Origin: SIG437 sp045576235
GTDB taxonomy: Bacteria > Bacillota > Clostridia > UBA1381 > UBA9506
Direction: 5' to 3'
Length of the DNA: 64,000 bases
Assembly (NCBI GenBank): GCA_045576235.1
Contig: JAZNGA010000030.1
Location: 56,742-120,741 of the forward strand
The translations under genes and the position numbers were made by a program. The notes below the pieces were generated by a model, which saw only the letters and a list, made by a program, of their open reading frames with translations, made no database searches and was not told where the DNA came from. This document shows, piece after piece, positions 34,469 to 43,792 of the stretch (positions within the stretch are counted from its first letter, which is position 1; every line of letters begins with the position of its first letter).

Positions 34469-35749
34469 ATGACTACAGACATATTAATTGTCGGAAGCGG
34501 ATGTTCGGGGCTTTATTGTTCTCTTCATTTGCCACGGGATAAAAAAATAACGATAATCACAAAATCTGACAAAGCAAGCAGCGACTCTTTTTTGGCGCAG
34601 GGTGGAATATGTGTGCTCAAAAATGAGGATGACTATGATGCATTTTTTGAGGACACGCTGAAGGCAGGTCATTATGAAAATGATAAGAAAAGCGTTTCTC
34701 TGATGATTAAAACATCACCGGAGGTTATAGTTGATTTGGTGAGCTGTGGTGTTGAATTTTCTTGCGACGAAAACGGAAACTTTATTTACACAAAAGAGGG
34801 AGCTCATTCGTCTAACAGAATCCTTTTTCACCGCGACATAACAGGAAAAGAGATAACTAAAAAGCTTTTAGCGCGTGCTGAGGAGAAAGAAAACATTTCA
34901 ATTCTGGAAAACACGACTCTTCTTGACATAATTGAAGATGGCGGGGAATGTGTTGGTGCTGTTGTGGCAATGCCTGACGGAAAAATAGAGACAATTTCCG
35001 CTGAATATACTGTGCTCGCGACGGGCGGCATTGGAGGAATTTACAGTCACTCAACAAATTTTCCTCATCTGACAGGCGATGGTATTGCTATTGCAGCAAA
35101 GCACGGAATTGAGCTGAAAGATGTTAACTATATACAAATTCATCCAACAACCCTCTATTCAGAAGAGGAAACAGGCAGAAGCTTTTTGATTTCTGAATCA
35201 GTCAGGGGGGAAGGCGCCAAGCTTTATGATAAAAATATGGAGCGCTTCTGCGACGAACTTCTTCCAAGAGATTTGCTCACGAAAAAAATTCATGAGCAAA
35301 TGAAAAAAGACGGAACGGAGTATGTCTGGGAGGATTTGAGAACAATCCCTGAAAAGGAGCTTTGCGAGCATTTTCCAAACATTGTGAAGCATTGTATGGA
35401 AAAGAATTTTGATGTCTCAAAAGAATGTATTCCCGTTGTGCCTGCCCAGCACTATTTTATGGGTGGCATAAAGGTTGATTATAACAGCAAGACATCAATG
35501 GAAGGGCTTTATGCAATCGGAGAAACTGCGTGTAACGGAGTTCACGGCAAAAACAGACTGGCGAGCAATTCGCTTTTAGAGAGTCTTGTGTTTGCCTTGT
35601 TTGCAGCAAGGGATATGTCAAAAAATCCGAAAGAAAAAAAGAATTTGCCTTCCATTGACCTTTCTTCATATGAAGACAGAGAAGCATTAGAAAAAGAATA
35701 TAGAGAGATAGTGTTAAAAGAAATTGAAAAATTTGAAAAAGGAGAATAG
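34469..35749 (+). CDS. nadB: L-aspartate oxidase NadB
   Basis: 426 residues from ATG 34469 (GCGGAGGAAAT upstream); an upstream open stretch in frame is leader and overlaps nadA. FAD-binding 'TTDILIVGSGCSGLYCSLHL', 'DSFLAQGGICVLKN', 'ATGGIGGIYSHSTNFPHLTG' and 'RLASNSLLESLVFALFAARD'. It oxidises L-aspartate to iminoaspartate, in anaerobes with fumarate as acceptor. It lacks most of the C-terminal helical domain of the ~530-residue enzymes, as is usual for short clostridial NadB. nadC follows after 2 bases. Confidence 0.93.
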   Translation: MTTDILIVGSGCSGLYCSLHLPRDKKITIITKSDKASSDSFLAQGGICVLKNEDDYDAFFEDTLKAGHYENDKKSVSLMIKTSPEVIVDLVSCGVEFSCDENGNFIYTKEGAHSSNRILFHRDITGKEITKKLLARAEEKENISILENTTLLDIIEDGGECVGAVVAMPDGKIETISAEYTVLATGGIGGIYSHSTNFPHLTGDGIAIAAKHGIELKDVNYIQIHPTTLYSEEETGRSFLISESVRGEGAKLYDKNMERFCDELLPRDLLTKKIHEQMKKDGTEYVWEDLRTIPEKELCEHFPNIVKHCMEKNFDVSKECIPVVPAQHYFMGGIKVDYNSKTSMEGLYAIGETACNGVHGKNRLASNSLLESLVFALFAARDMSKNPKEKKNLPSIDLSSYEDREALEKEYREIVLKEIEKFEKGE

Positions 35750-35751
35750 AT

Positions 35752-36606
35752 ATGTTTGATAATGCAACATTAAGACTTAAAGTTGACCCGCTCATTTTAG
35801 GAGCACTTGATGAGGATATAACAAGCGAGGATATAACAACAAACAGCGTTATGCCGGCTTTCCAGGCAGGGGAAGTTGACCTCATTTGCAAAGAGGACGG
35901 AGTTTTGTGTGGTCTTCAGGTTTTTGAAAGAGTGTTTAAGCTGATTGACGAGAAAACAGAAATGATTTCTTTCGCAGAGGATGGAAACGAAATCAAACGC
36001 GGAGACTTAATTGCAAAGGTCAGAGGCGATATAAGAGTCCTTCTTTCAGGGGAGAGAACAGCTCTTAACTATCTGCAGAGAATGTGTGGCGTTGCAACAT
36101 ACACGAGAAAGGTCTGCGAGCTTTTAAAAGGAACAAAGACAACCCTTTTAGACACGAGAAAGACAACGCCAAATAACAGAATTTTTGAAAAATATGCTGT
36201 GAGGACGGGCGGAGGAAGCAACCATAGATATAACTTATCTGACGGAGTTCTTTTAAAAGATAATCACATTGGTGCGGCAGGAAGCGTTAAAAAAGCTGTG
36301 GAAATGGCAAAAGCTTATGCTCCGTTTGTCCGTAAAATTGAGGTTGAGGTTGAAAATTTTGACATGGTGAAAGAAGCCATAGAAGCTAAAGCTGACATCA
36401 TTATGCTTGATAATATGACGCATAGCGAAATTAAAAAAGCAATGGAATATATTGCGGGAAGAGCAGAAGTCGAAGTTTCAGGCAATGTGACAAAGGAAAA
36501 TATTGCAGCGCTCACAGATTTGGGAGTTGACTATATCTCAAGTGGTGCTCTGACTCATTCAGCACCAATACTTGACTTGTCGCTGAAAAATCTTCACGCA
36601 ATATAA
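35752..36606 (+). CDS. nadC: Nicotinate-nucleotide pyrophosphorylase NadC
   Basis: 284 residues, ATG 35752, AAAGGAGAAT upstream. 'EDITSEDITTNSVMPAFQAG', 'LSGERTALNYLQRMCGVATY', 'LLDTRKTTPNNRIFEKYAVR', 'GGSNHRYNLSDGVLLKDNHI' and 'VEVSGNVTKENIAALTDLGV' are family hallmarks. It converts quinolinate and PRPP to NaMN. Normal length. Confidence 0.96.
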   Translation: MFDNATLRLKVDPLILGALDEDITSEDITTNSVMPAFQAGEVDLICKEDGVLCGLQVFERVFKLIDEKTEMISFAEDGNEIKRGDLIAKVRGDIRVLLSGERTALNYLQRMCGVATYTRKVCELLKGTKTTLLDTRKTTPNNRIFEKYAVRTGGGSNHRYNLSDGVLLKDNHIGAAGSVKKAVEMAKAYAPFVRKIEVEVENFDMVKEAIEAKADIIMLDNMTHSEIKKAMEYIAGRAEVEVSGNVTKENIAALTDLGVDYISSGALTHSAPILDLSLKNLHAI

Positions 36607-36646
36607 GCTTTTGAGCTTTGTAATATATTGCATCAGGAGGGGAAAT

Positions 36647-37186
36647 ATGAAAGGCGAAGAACGAAGAGACAACATTCTTAAACTCTTGGCGTCAGCAGAC
36701 GGTCCCGTTTCCGCAGGTAAATTAGCAGAAACCTTTGGTGTGAGCAGACAGATAATTGTTTCTGACATTGCTCGTCTGCGGGAAAAAGACATATCGATTT
36801 CGTCTCTGTCAAGAGGTTATGTCCTTGACGAAAAACCTCGATGTGAAAAAGTGTTTAAGGTTATTCATTCAGATGAGGACTCTGAAAAAGAGCTTAATCT
36901 CATTGTGGAGCTTGGTGGAGAAGTTAAAGATGTTTTTGTATATCATAAATTTTATGGTGTGGTCAGCGCTAAGCTTGATATTAAAACGAAAAAAGATGTT
37001 AGTCTCTATCTTAAGAACATAACATCAGGAAAATCCGGACTTTTAAAAAATGTGACATCAGGTTATCATTACCACACAGTCACAGCCGATAGTGAAGAAA
37101 AGCTTAGTGAGATAGAGGAAAGGCTCTGGGAAGAAGGCTTTTTAGCTAAGCTGAAGGAATATGAGCCAAGAGAAATTAAAGTGTGA
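36647..37186 (+). CDS. niaR: NiaR (YrxA) repressor of NAD synthesis
   Basis: 179 residues from ATG 36647 (CAGGAGGGGAA upstream). HTH_11 at ~5-60 ('ILKLLASADGPVSAGKLAET', 'FGVSRQIIVSDIARLREKDI') followed by the 3H domain with its three His clusters ('VYHKFYGVVSAKLDI', 'TSGYHYHTVTADS'). NiaR binds nicotinic acid and represses NAD genes in Firmicutes. It ends the nadB operon, and its presumed operator lies upstream of nadB. Confidence 0.93.
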   Translation: MKGEERRDNILKLLASADGPVSAGKLAETFGVSRQIIVSDIARLREKDISISSLSRGYVLDEKPRCEKVFKVIHSDEDSEKELNLIVELGGEVKDVFVYHKFYGVVSAKLDIKTKKDVSLYLKNITSGKSGLLKNVTSGYHYHTVTADSEEKLSEIEERLWEEGFLAKLKEYEPREIKV

Positions 37187-37212
37187 GATGGGATGTAAAA
37201 ACTTCATAACGC

Positions 37213-37245
37213 AAAAAACGGAGTGCTAAAAAACACTCCGTTTTT
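37213..37245. terminator. Convergent terminator between niaR and aspS
   Basis: AAAAAACGGAGTG, loop CTAAAAAA, CACTCCGTTTTT; works on both strands. Confidence 0.85.
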
Positions 37246-37254
37246 AATGTTGTT

Positions 37255-39048
37255 CTACTGTTCGCTTATTTCTGCCTCTGACTTAATGAAAAGTTCTTTA
37301 AGCTGTTTTTCATCAACATTTCCCGGCGCCTCTGTCATGATTTCAGATGCGTCTTTAACCTTCGGAAAAGCGATGACATCTCTGATTGAATCGCGACCTG
37401 CAAGAAGCATAACAAATCTGTCGAGACCATATGCCATGCCGCCGTGAGGAGGAGTTCCATAGCGGAAAGCATTCATCAAGAAACCAAAACGCTCCCAAGC
37501 TTCCTCTTTAGAGAAGCCAAGAACTTCAAACATTTTTTGCTGAAGGTCTGTGTTAAATATTCTGATTGAGCCACCACCGAGTTCTGTTCCGTTTAAGATT
37601 ATGTCATATGCTTTAGCACGGACTTTAGACGGGTCTTTATCTAAAAGCTCCAAATCCTCATCCATCGGACTTGTGAACGGATGGTGTTTAGCAACATAGC
37701 GTTTTTCTTCCTCATCATATTCTAAAAGCGGGAATTCAGTCACCCAAAGGAGGTCAAATGAGTTTTTGTCATAAAGCTCAAAACGCTTTGCAAGCTCTAA
37801 ACGAAGCGCGCCAAGTGCGTCAAACACAACTGCATCGCGGTCTGCAACAATCATAATAATATCGCCTGCAGATGCCTCTGTTCTTTCTAAAATTGCTTTC
37901 ATTTCATCTTCAGTTAAGAATTTTGCAATTGAAGATTTAGACTCTTCTTCCGTAACTGTAATCCATGCCATTCCTTTTGCTTTATAGATTTTAACAAATT
38001 CAACCAAAGAATCCAAATCTCGTCTTGAAAGCTTGCTTGCACCACCGCTGAAATTAATTGCACGAACGCTTCCGCCGTTTGCGACAGCATCGCTGAAGAC
38101 TTTAAAACCGCATCCTGACACGATGTCTGAAAGATTTTTAAGCTCTAAGCCAAATCTTGTGTCGGGCTTATCAGAGCCGAAGCGCTCCATAGCTTCGCAA
38201 TATGGAAGCCTTTTAAAAGGTGTGGAAACATCAATGTTTAAAATTTCTTTGAAGGTCTTTTTTATAAAGCCTTCATTAACCTCAATAACATCATCAATGT
38301 TAACAAAAGACATCTCTAGGTCAATCTGAGTGAATTCAGGCTGCCTGTCAGCACGCAAATCCTCATCGCGGAAACATTTAACAATCTGGAAATATCTGTC
38401 CATTCCCGAGAGCATTAAAAGCTGCTTATAGAGCTGGGGAGACTGGGGAAGTGCATAGAATTTTCCTGGATGAACACGGGATGGAACAAGATAGTCTCTT
38501 GCGCCTTCAGGTGTTGATTTTGTGAGCATTGGTGTCTCAATTTCCAAAAAACCGTTTTCATCATAATAGTCGCGAGCAAGCTTGCAGACTCTGTGACGAA
38601 GCTCCATAATTCTCTGCATATCAGGTCTTCTTAAATCGAGATAACGATATTTCAAACGAACCTCTTCCCTGACATTGCTGTCTTCTTCAATATAAATAGG
38701 GGGAGTTTCAGCTTTTGAAAGTATGCGGAGCTCGGTTGCAATGATTTCTACCTCGCATGTCGGATTGTTTTTGTTAATTGCTTCAACGCCACGCTTAACA
38801 ACATCACCGCAAACAGCAATAACATATTCCGAGCGGAGAGTGAATGCTTTATCGAAAATTTCTTTGTTATTTTCTTCGTTGAAAACAAGCTGAACTATGC
38901 CTGAACGGTCTCTTAAATCAACGAATATAACACCACCTAAGTTTCTGTAAACATGAACCCAACCCATAACGGTAACTTTGCTTCCGATGTGAGTGCTTCT
39001 GAGTTCGCCGCATTTATGAGTTCTTTTTAAACCCTGAATTGTTTCCAT
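37255..39048 (-). CDS. aspS: Aspartyl-tRNA synthetase
   Basis: 597 residues, ATG 39048, AAAGGAGATAAATT upstream. OB-fold anticodon domain ('VTVMGWVHVYRNLGGVIFVD'), class II motif 2 'FRDEDLRADRQPEFTQIDLE', bacterial GAD insertion (~300-410) and motif 3 'GTPPHGGMAYGLDRFVMLLA'. It begins 3 bases after hisS, from which it is co-transcribed; the pairing hisS-aspS is common in Firmicutes. Confidence 0.97.
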   Translation of the reverse strand: METIQGLKRTHKCGELRSTHIGSKVTVMGWVHVYRNLGGVIFVDLRDRSGIVQLVFNEENNKEIFDKAFTLRSEYVIAVCGDVVKRGVEAINKNNPTCEVEIIATELRILSKAETPPIYIEEDSNVREEVRLKYRYLDLRRPDMQRIMELRHRVCKLARDYYDENGFLEIETPMLTKSTPEGARDYLVPSRVHPGKFYALPQSPQLYKQLLMLSGMDRYFQIVKCFRDEDLRADRQPEFTQIDLEMSFVNIDDVIEVNEGFIKKTFKEILNIDVSTPFKRLPYCEAMERFGSDKPDTRFGLELKNLSDIVSGCGFKVFSDAVANGGSVRAINFSGGASKLSRRDLDSLVEFVKIYKAKGMAWITVTEEESKSSIAKFLTEDEMKAILERTEASAGDIIMIVADRDAVVFDALGALRLELAKRFELYDKNSFDLLWVTEFPLLEYDEEEKRYVAKHHPFTSPMDEDLELLDKDPSKVRAKAYDIILNGTELGGGSIRIFNTDLQQKMFEVLGFSKEEAWERFGFLMNAFRYGTPPHGGMAYGLDRFVMLLAGRDSIRDVIAFPKVKDASEIMTEAPGNVDEKQLKELFIKSEAEISEQ

Positions 39049-39051
39049 AAT

Positions 39052-40314
39052 TTATCTCCTTTGTAACAAAAAATCAGCTATATCGGAAAAGTCGATGTTT
39101 TCCTGCTCTCCCGTTGCCATATTTTTAATGTTTGCTTTTTTTGTGTTTATTTCGTCATCACCTAAAACCATTGTATATTTAGCACCGATTTTGTCTGCAT
39201 ACTTCATCTGCGCCTTGACGCTTCTTTTCAAATAGTCGCGTTCTGCAGAAATGCCTGCGCTTCTTAAATCGGCACAAAGCTTCTGAACATAAAGGTCGGC
39301 ATTCTCACCAATGTTTGCAATGAAAATGTCGGGAGTTTCTTCGTTTGGGATTTCGACATTTAAAGTGTCGATAAGAAGCATCAGTCGTTCTATTCCAAGA
39401 CCAAAGCCAACTCCGGGAACTTCAGGTCCGCCTAATGACTCAACCAAGCCATTATATCTTCCGCCACCGCAAACTGTTCCTTTGGCACCAATGTTATTTG
39501 AAACAATTTCAAACACGGTTTTTGTGTAGTAGTCGAGACCGCGGACAATTGTTCCGTCAATCTTATATTCGATTCCCATTGCATCAAGATATTTTTTTAA
39601 GGTTTCAAAATGAGAGTTACAATCGTCGCATATGTTATCTAAAAGGAGAGGAGCATTATTATATATCTCCTTGCAGCTATCAACTTTGCAGTCAAGAATT
39701 CTGAGTGGATTTTTTTCGTATCTCGTTCTGCAGGTCTCACATAGAGAATCAAGATGCGGACGGAAAAAATCACGAAGCATTTCGTTATATTTATGTCTGC
39801 ACTCGGGGCATCCGATGCTGTTTATGTTCAACTCAATCCCGCCTATGCCGAGCTTATCAAAAACGCTGAGTGCAAGAGAGATAACCTCTGCATCAATTGC
39901 AGGATGTGTTGCACCGAAAACCTCCACTCCAAACTGATGGAAAGCGCGGAGTCTTCCTGCCTGTGGCTTTTCATAGCGGAAGCAGGGCGTTATATAATAT
40001 AGCTTAGAAGGTTGAGGTCCTGCATAGAGAGAGTGTTCTATGAAGCTTCTGACAACGGGAGAAGTTCCTTCAGGTTTTAAGGTTATGCTTCTTGAGCCTT
40101 TGTCGCAGAAAGTGTACATTTCCTTTTGAACAACATCTGTCGTTTCGCCGACACCGTGAGTGAAGAGCTCTGTGTGTTCAAACATGGGAGTTCTTATCTC
40201 GTGATAAGCAAATTTGCGGCAAAGATCACGCATTATTTCTTCGACTTTATGCCATTTATAAATGTCACCGGGCAAAATGTCATGTGTGCCGCGGGGAGCT
40301 TTAATTGTTTGCAT
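39052..40314 (-). CDS. hisS: Histidyl-tRNA synthetase
   Basis: 420 residues, ATG 40314, GAGGTAGGAAC upstream. 'PRGTHDILPGDIYKW', 'LKPEGTSPVVRSFIEHSLY' (motif 2), 'VRGLDYYTKTVFEI' (HisA box), 'GGGRYNGLVESLGGPEVPGV' and the C-terminal anticodon domain. First gene of the leftward pair with aspS. I see no T-box in the 220-base upstream gap. Confidence 0.97.
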   Translation of the reverse strand: MQTIKAPRGTHDILPGDIYKWHKVEEIMRDLCRKFAYHEIRTPMFEHTELFTHGVGETTDVVQKEMYTFCDKGSRSITLKPEGTSPVVRSFIEHSLYAGPQPSKLYYITPCFRYEKPQAGRLRAFHQFGVEVFGATHPAIDAEVISLALSVFDKLGIGGIELNINSIGCPECRHKYNEMLRDFFRPHLDSLCETCRTRYEKNPLRILDCKVDSCKEIYNNAPLLLDNICDDCNSHFETLKKYLDAMGIEYKIDGTIVRGLDYYTKTVFEIVSNNIGAKGTVCGGGRYNGLVESLGGPEVPGVGFGLGIERLMLLIDTLNVEIPNEETPDIFIANIGENADLYVQKLCADLRSAGISAERDYLKRSVKAQMKYADKIGAKYTMVLGDDEINTKKANIKNMATGEQENIDFSDIADFLLQRR

Positions 40315-40351
40315 TGTTCCTACCTCATTTCAAAGTTTGCATATTAAAAAT

Positions 40352-40380
40352 ATTATATCATAAATTATATAAAAAATCAA
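40352..40380 (-). promoter_or_regulatory. Promoter of hisS-aspS
   Basis: On the minus strand TTGATT (plus 40375-40380), 17 bases, TATAAT (plus 40352-40357). Confidence 0.7.
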
Positions 40381-40435
40381 CTGAAAATAGAGCACAAAGA
40401 GATTTTTTTATTTTTCAGAAAAAAGAAGTTTTCTC

Positions 40436-40464
40436 TTGAAAAAGAGGGTGTGTTGTGCTATAAT
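40436..40464 (+). promoter_or_regulatory. Promoter of the MFS transporter gene
   Basis: TTGAAA at 40436-40441, 17 bases, TATAAT at 40459-40464. Confidence 0.75.
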
Positions 40465-40540
40465 CACCATTGGTATCAGTAGGAAATTTTGTGTTTAAAA
40501 TTGTTTTAATCTGTTTCATTAAAACATTCACGGAGGTTTT

Positions 40541-41821
40541 ATGAAAGTTAGAGATAAGGAAGACAAAGCGAGTTGGGGACTTTTTTGGTTCTGTTTCATT
40601 ATTTATGCTATTGTCAGTATGTCAAAATCGGTGTTTTCAGCGTCAATCGCCTCAATTATCAGCGAGGGCTATTTTGAGAAGTCACAGGCTGGCATAATCA
40701 ACTCAGGCTTTTATCTGTTATATGGTGGAGCACAGCTTTTGGGAGGAAGATTTCTTGACAAAGCATCGCCGATGAAACTTCTGACCATATCCATTCTTGG
40801 ACCAATGCTTTCTGTTATCTTAATGGGACTTTCTGATAACTTTTATATAATGATGATAACATGGATGCTGAACGGACTGATTCAGTTTGCCCTGTGGCCT
40901 GCTATTTTGAGAATACTTACGGAATACCTTCTCCCGATGCACAGACAAAAGGCAATGACCTACATATCATTTGCATATTGTGTGGGAATGCTTTTTAATT
41001 ATTTTCTGGCGGCAGTTGTGCTTGAGTTTTCTTCGTGGAGAACTTTATTTTTTGTTGAAGCTGCAATGCTTTTCCTTGTTTTGTTAATGTGGATTTTAGT
41101 TGCAGGAAAAATGATTGACACTCTCAAAGAAGCAAGAAAGACTTATAAGCCTTTAAAGAGCTTAGGCGATGACAAAGCTGAAAAAAAGGAAAAAGAACCT
41201 GAAAAAGAATCAACAGGAATATTTAAACTTTTGGTAAAAAGTGGTGCAATTATTCTTTTGATTCCCGCATTTATCAAGTGTTGCCTTGATTTAGGCGTTA
41301 AGACATGGGTGCCAACTATGATTATGGAAAGCTATAGCGGAGTTTCTGCGAGCCTTGCAACAATGCTCACAGCCGTTTTAGTTGTTGTTAACCTTTTGGG
41401 CGTTTATGTTGTTGACTGGATTTATCCAAAATATATTAAAAATGCAGTTTCTACATTTGCTGTGTGTTTTGTGATTTCATTGCCTTTTGCAGCGCTTATG
41501 CTTCTGATTGGAAAGATTTCCGTTTGGTTGATTATAGTAATGCTGATGGTGATAACAACGATGATGTATGCTGTTAACAGATTGCTGACTATCACAATTC
41601 CTTCATTCTTCACAGAATATGGCAGAGCAGGCAGTATATCAGCAATACTCAATGCTGCAGCTTCATTCGGAGCTGTTATCTCAAACTACGGATATGGACT
41701 TTTAGCTGAAAAATTTGGCTGGAACGGAACGATAATTTCGTGGGTTACAATGGCAGTTGTTGCCGTGGTTTTAACATATACAACGGTTCCTATGTGGAAA
41801 AAATTCACAAACGAGAAGTAA
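40541..41821 (+). CDS. MFS transporter
   Basis: 426 residues, ATG 40541, CGGAGG upstream. Twelve membrane helices with the MFS loop 2-3 motif in variant form ('GGAQLLGGRFLDKASPMKLL') and a charged central loop (~195-225, 'KAEKKEKEPEKES'). It resembles OPA-type or sugar-phosphate members more than drug pumps. It is followed after 32 bases by a TIM-barrel hydrolase-like gene, so import of a sugar conjugate is likely; the substrate cannot be read. Confidence 0.8.
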   Translation: MKVRDKEDKASWGLFWFCFIIYAIVSMSKSVFSASIASIISEGYFEKSQAGIINSGFYLLYGGAQLLGGRFLDKASPMKLLTISILGPMLSVILMGLSDNFYIMMITWMLNGLIQFALWPAILRILTEYLLPMHRQKAMTYISFAYCVGMLFNYFLAAVVLEFSSWRTLFFVEAAMLFLVLLMWILVAGKMIDTLKEARKTYKPLKSLGDDKAEKKEKEPEKESTGIFKLLVKSGAIILLIPAFIKCCLDLGVKTWVPTMIMESYSGVSASLATMLTAVLVVVNLLGVYVVDWIYPKYIKNAVSTFAVCFVISLPFAALMLLIGKISVWLIIVMLMVITTMMYAVNRLLTITIPSFFTEYGRAGSISAILNAAASFGAVISNYGYGLLAEKFGWNGTIISWVTMAVVAVVLTYTTVPMWKKFTNEK

Positions 41822-41853
41822 AAAAATTTTAAAATATAAAGGAGATTTTGAAA

Positions 41854-42882
41854 ATGAAAGAAAAAATGTGGGCATTAATGGTTTATTTAAGTGAGAACGA
41901 ATGGTCAACTCCATTCAATGACCAGCTTAAAAAGACAAATGAATTAACCTTTGATGAAGACTTCTGGGAATATATCAAAAAAGGTGCTCAGGAAGCTGGC
42001 TTCAACACGATTCTTTTAGATGTCGGAGACGGTGTTCAATATGCTTCACACCCTGAAATATCTCTCAAAGGGGCGTGGTCGAAAAAAAGAGTTCGTGAAG
42101 AGATTGAGTGCTTAAGAAAAATGGGAATCAGAATAATTCCGAAATTAAACTTTGCAACACCTCACAGCTTCTGGCTCGGAGAATATCGCAGAATGACATC
42201 AACTTCAATTTACTATAAAGTTTGTAATGACCTCATTAAAGAAGTTTATGAGATGTTTGACCATCCTGAATATATTCATCTCGGAATGGACGAAGAAGGC
42301 TACGACTTCAGCAAAGGTCACGGATATGTCGTGTATAGACAGGGAGAGCTTTATTGGAAAGATTTGCGTTTCTTAATTGACTCTGTTCGCGAAACAGGAG
42401 CAAAACCGTGGATTTGGCATAGCCCGCTGTTTGACCACACTGAAGAATATAAAGCGCACATTGACCCTGATGAAGCAGTAATCTCACCATATTTTTATCA
42501 TGCGCTTAAAGAAGGCTGCTACACAAGAACAGACTCAAGACAGGAATACATTGATTACTATAGAAAAGAAGGCGGACATCTTTACCACCTTCACCTTGAC
42601 TATGTCGAGGATGATCCGTTCAGCGTGAATTTCAGAGCTAAAGCGCTTCCGCTTATAAAAGACGGCTATAAATATGTTCCTTGTTCTTCTACATGTCATC
42701 AGTGCGACAGAAACACAAGAGACCTTTATGAATATTTTAAAGAAGGCGCACCTGATGACCAGATTGTCGGATATCTGGCAGCACCATGGGGGCGCACAAC
42801 CGAGTGGAAGAATCAGTGGAGATTTGACGAAACATTCCACTTCTTTAAAGAAGCAAGAAAAGAAATTTATGGCATTGAGTAA
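41854..42882 (+). CDS. TIM-barrel glycoside-hydrolase-like protein (GH20-like motif)
   Basis: 342 residues from ATG 41854 (AAAGGAGATTTT upstream). Without signal peptide. Aromatic- and His-rich; 'PEYIHLGMDEEGYDFSKGHG' (~145-165) looks like the Asp-Glu pair of GH20 and related barrels, and 'GAKPWIWHSPLFDHTEEYKA' and 'VGYLAAPWGRTTEWKNQW' could line the pocket. I do not recognise a named family. Its cytoplasmic location and the adjacent transporter suggest it acts on an imported oligosaccharide or glycoconjugate. Confidence 0.6.
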   Translation: MKEKMWALMVYLSENEWSTPFNDQLKKTNELTFDEDFWEYIKKGAQEAGFNTILLDVGDGVQYASHPEISLKGAWSKKRVREEIECLRKMGIRIIPKLNFATPHSFWLGEYRRMTSTSIYYKVCNDLIKEVYEMFDHPEYIHLGMDEEGYDFSKGHGYVVYRQGELYWKDLRFLIDSVRETGAKPWIWHSPLFDHTEEYKAHIDPDEAVISPYFYHALKEGCYTRTDSRQEYIDYYRKEGGHLYHLHLDYVEDDPFSVNFRAKALPLIKDGYKYVPCSSTCHQCDRNTRDLYEYFKEGAPDDQIVGYLAAPWGRTTEWKNQWRFDETFHFFKEARKEIYGIE

Positions 42883-42892
42883 TTTAAGAATC

Positions 42893-42929
42893 AAAAAAAT
42901 GCGTGCTTTTAAAAAGCACGCATTTTTTA
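42893..42929. terminator. Convergent terminator between the hydrolase-like gene and the S1 gene
   Basis: AAAAAAATGCGTGCTTTT pairs with AAAAGCACGCATTTTTT; both strands. Confidence 0.85.
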
Positions 42930-42948
42930 TATAGTGAAAATTATTTAA

Positions 42949-43395
42949 TTAATAAGAACCTGAAGAACGCTTATAATTACCTCCACGCTTTGAGTCAAGA
43001 CCCTTTTTAATGTCGTGCATTCTTTCGTCGCTCGACTGTTTGAATTTGTTCATCATCTCTTCAAAGGAAGTGGGTGCAGAAGAAGTAGAATTTTTGTCAG
43101 GCCAGAGAATTTCTTCGGGGCGCGATGATGCAGGTTTTGCAGCATCTTTTGCCTTCTTATCTAAAAGCGCCTGTTTAATGGATAAACTGATTTTACCCTT
43201 GTTGTCAACTGAAGTGATTTTAACAGTCACTTCATCATTTTCTTTTAAATGTTCTTTAATGTCTTTAACAAACGACAAAGCCACTTCGGAAATGTGACAT
43301 AGACCTGTTTTGCCCTCACCCAAATCTATAAAGGCACCAAATGGCGTTATTCCCGTGACCTTACCTTTAACAGTTTTTCCAACCTCCAAAAGCAT
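42949..43395 (-). CDS. S1 RNA-binding domain protein (YabR-like)
   Basis: 148 residues if started at ATG 43395; GGAGGAAGC lies about 9 bases upstream of it. ATG 43401 is the alternative, with a very short gap. The first 70 residues are an S1 domain: 'EVGKTVKGKVTGITPFGAFI', 'DLGEGKTGLCHISEVA', 'VTVKITSVDNKGKISLSIKQ'. The tail is disordered and ends KRGGNYKRSSGSY. This gene closes the yabP-yabQ-divIC cluster, as yabR does in Bacillus. Confidence 0.88.
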   Translation of the reverse strand: MLLEVGKTVKGKVTGITPFGAFIDLGEGKTGLCHISEVALSFVKDIKEHLKENDEVTVKITSVDNKGKISLSIKQALLDKKAKDAAKPASSRPEEILWPDKNSTSSAPTSFEEMMNKFKQSSDERMHDIKKGLDSKRGGNYKRSSGSY

Positions 43396-43466
43396 CTGCA
43401 TGCTTCCTCCATTCTTTATTTGACATATGTAAATATGATAATCGGCAGAAAATGCCAGATTAATAA

Positions 43467-43766
43467 TTATTTGTTAATGTCTATGAAGACCTTTTCGTTT
43501 TTCTTTGTGTAGCCGAGACGCTCACGAGCGGCGCGTTCATAATATTCATCCGTTCCAAGCAAAGCCTTTTCGTCATCTAATTCTTTTTTTCTTTTTTCTT
43601 CTAATGAAAACTCAGCATCAATTTCCTTTTCTGCTGCATCAAGCCGTGTTATCTTGAATTGCTGCGAGATGAGCGAAATGCAGATGTAAACAGCTAAAAC
43701 GAGCAATAAAAGGCGCTTTAAAACATATGAATAATCTATTTTCTTTTTTGATTTTTCTTTATTCAT
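43467..43766 (-). CDS. divIC: Septum formation initiator DivIC/FtsB family
   Basis: 99 residues, ATG 43766, AGAGGTC upstream. Short Lys-rich cytosolic part, one membrane helix (~16-35, 'LLLLVLAVYICISLI'), a coiled coil (~42-70) and the DivIC box 'YYERAARERLGYTKKNEKVF'. It joins FtsL and DivIB in the divisome. Lies 26 bases after yabQ. Confidence 0.9.
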   Translation of the reverse strand: MNKEKSKKKIDYSYVLKRLLLLVLAVYICISLISQQFKITRLDAAEKEIDAEFSLEEKRKKELDDEKALLGTDEYYERAARERLGYTKKNEKVFIDINK

Positions 43767-43792
43767 ATTGACCTCTATATCATCGGTAGAAT

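Noticed and set aside
40315..40540. T-box leader upstream of hisS
   Set aside because: No T-box bulge or specifier stem seen on the minus strand; only a simple promoter.
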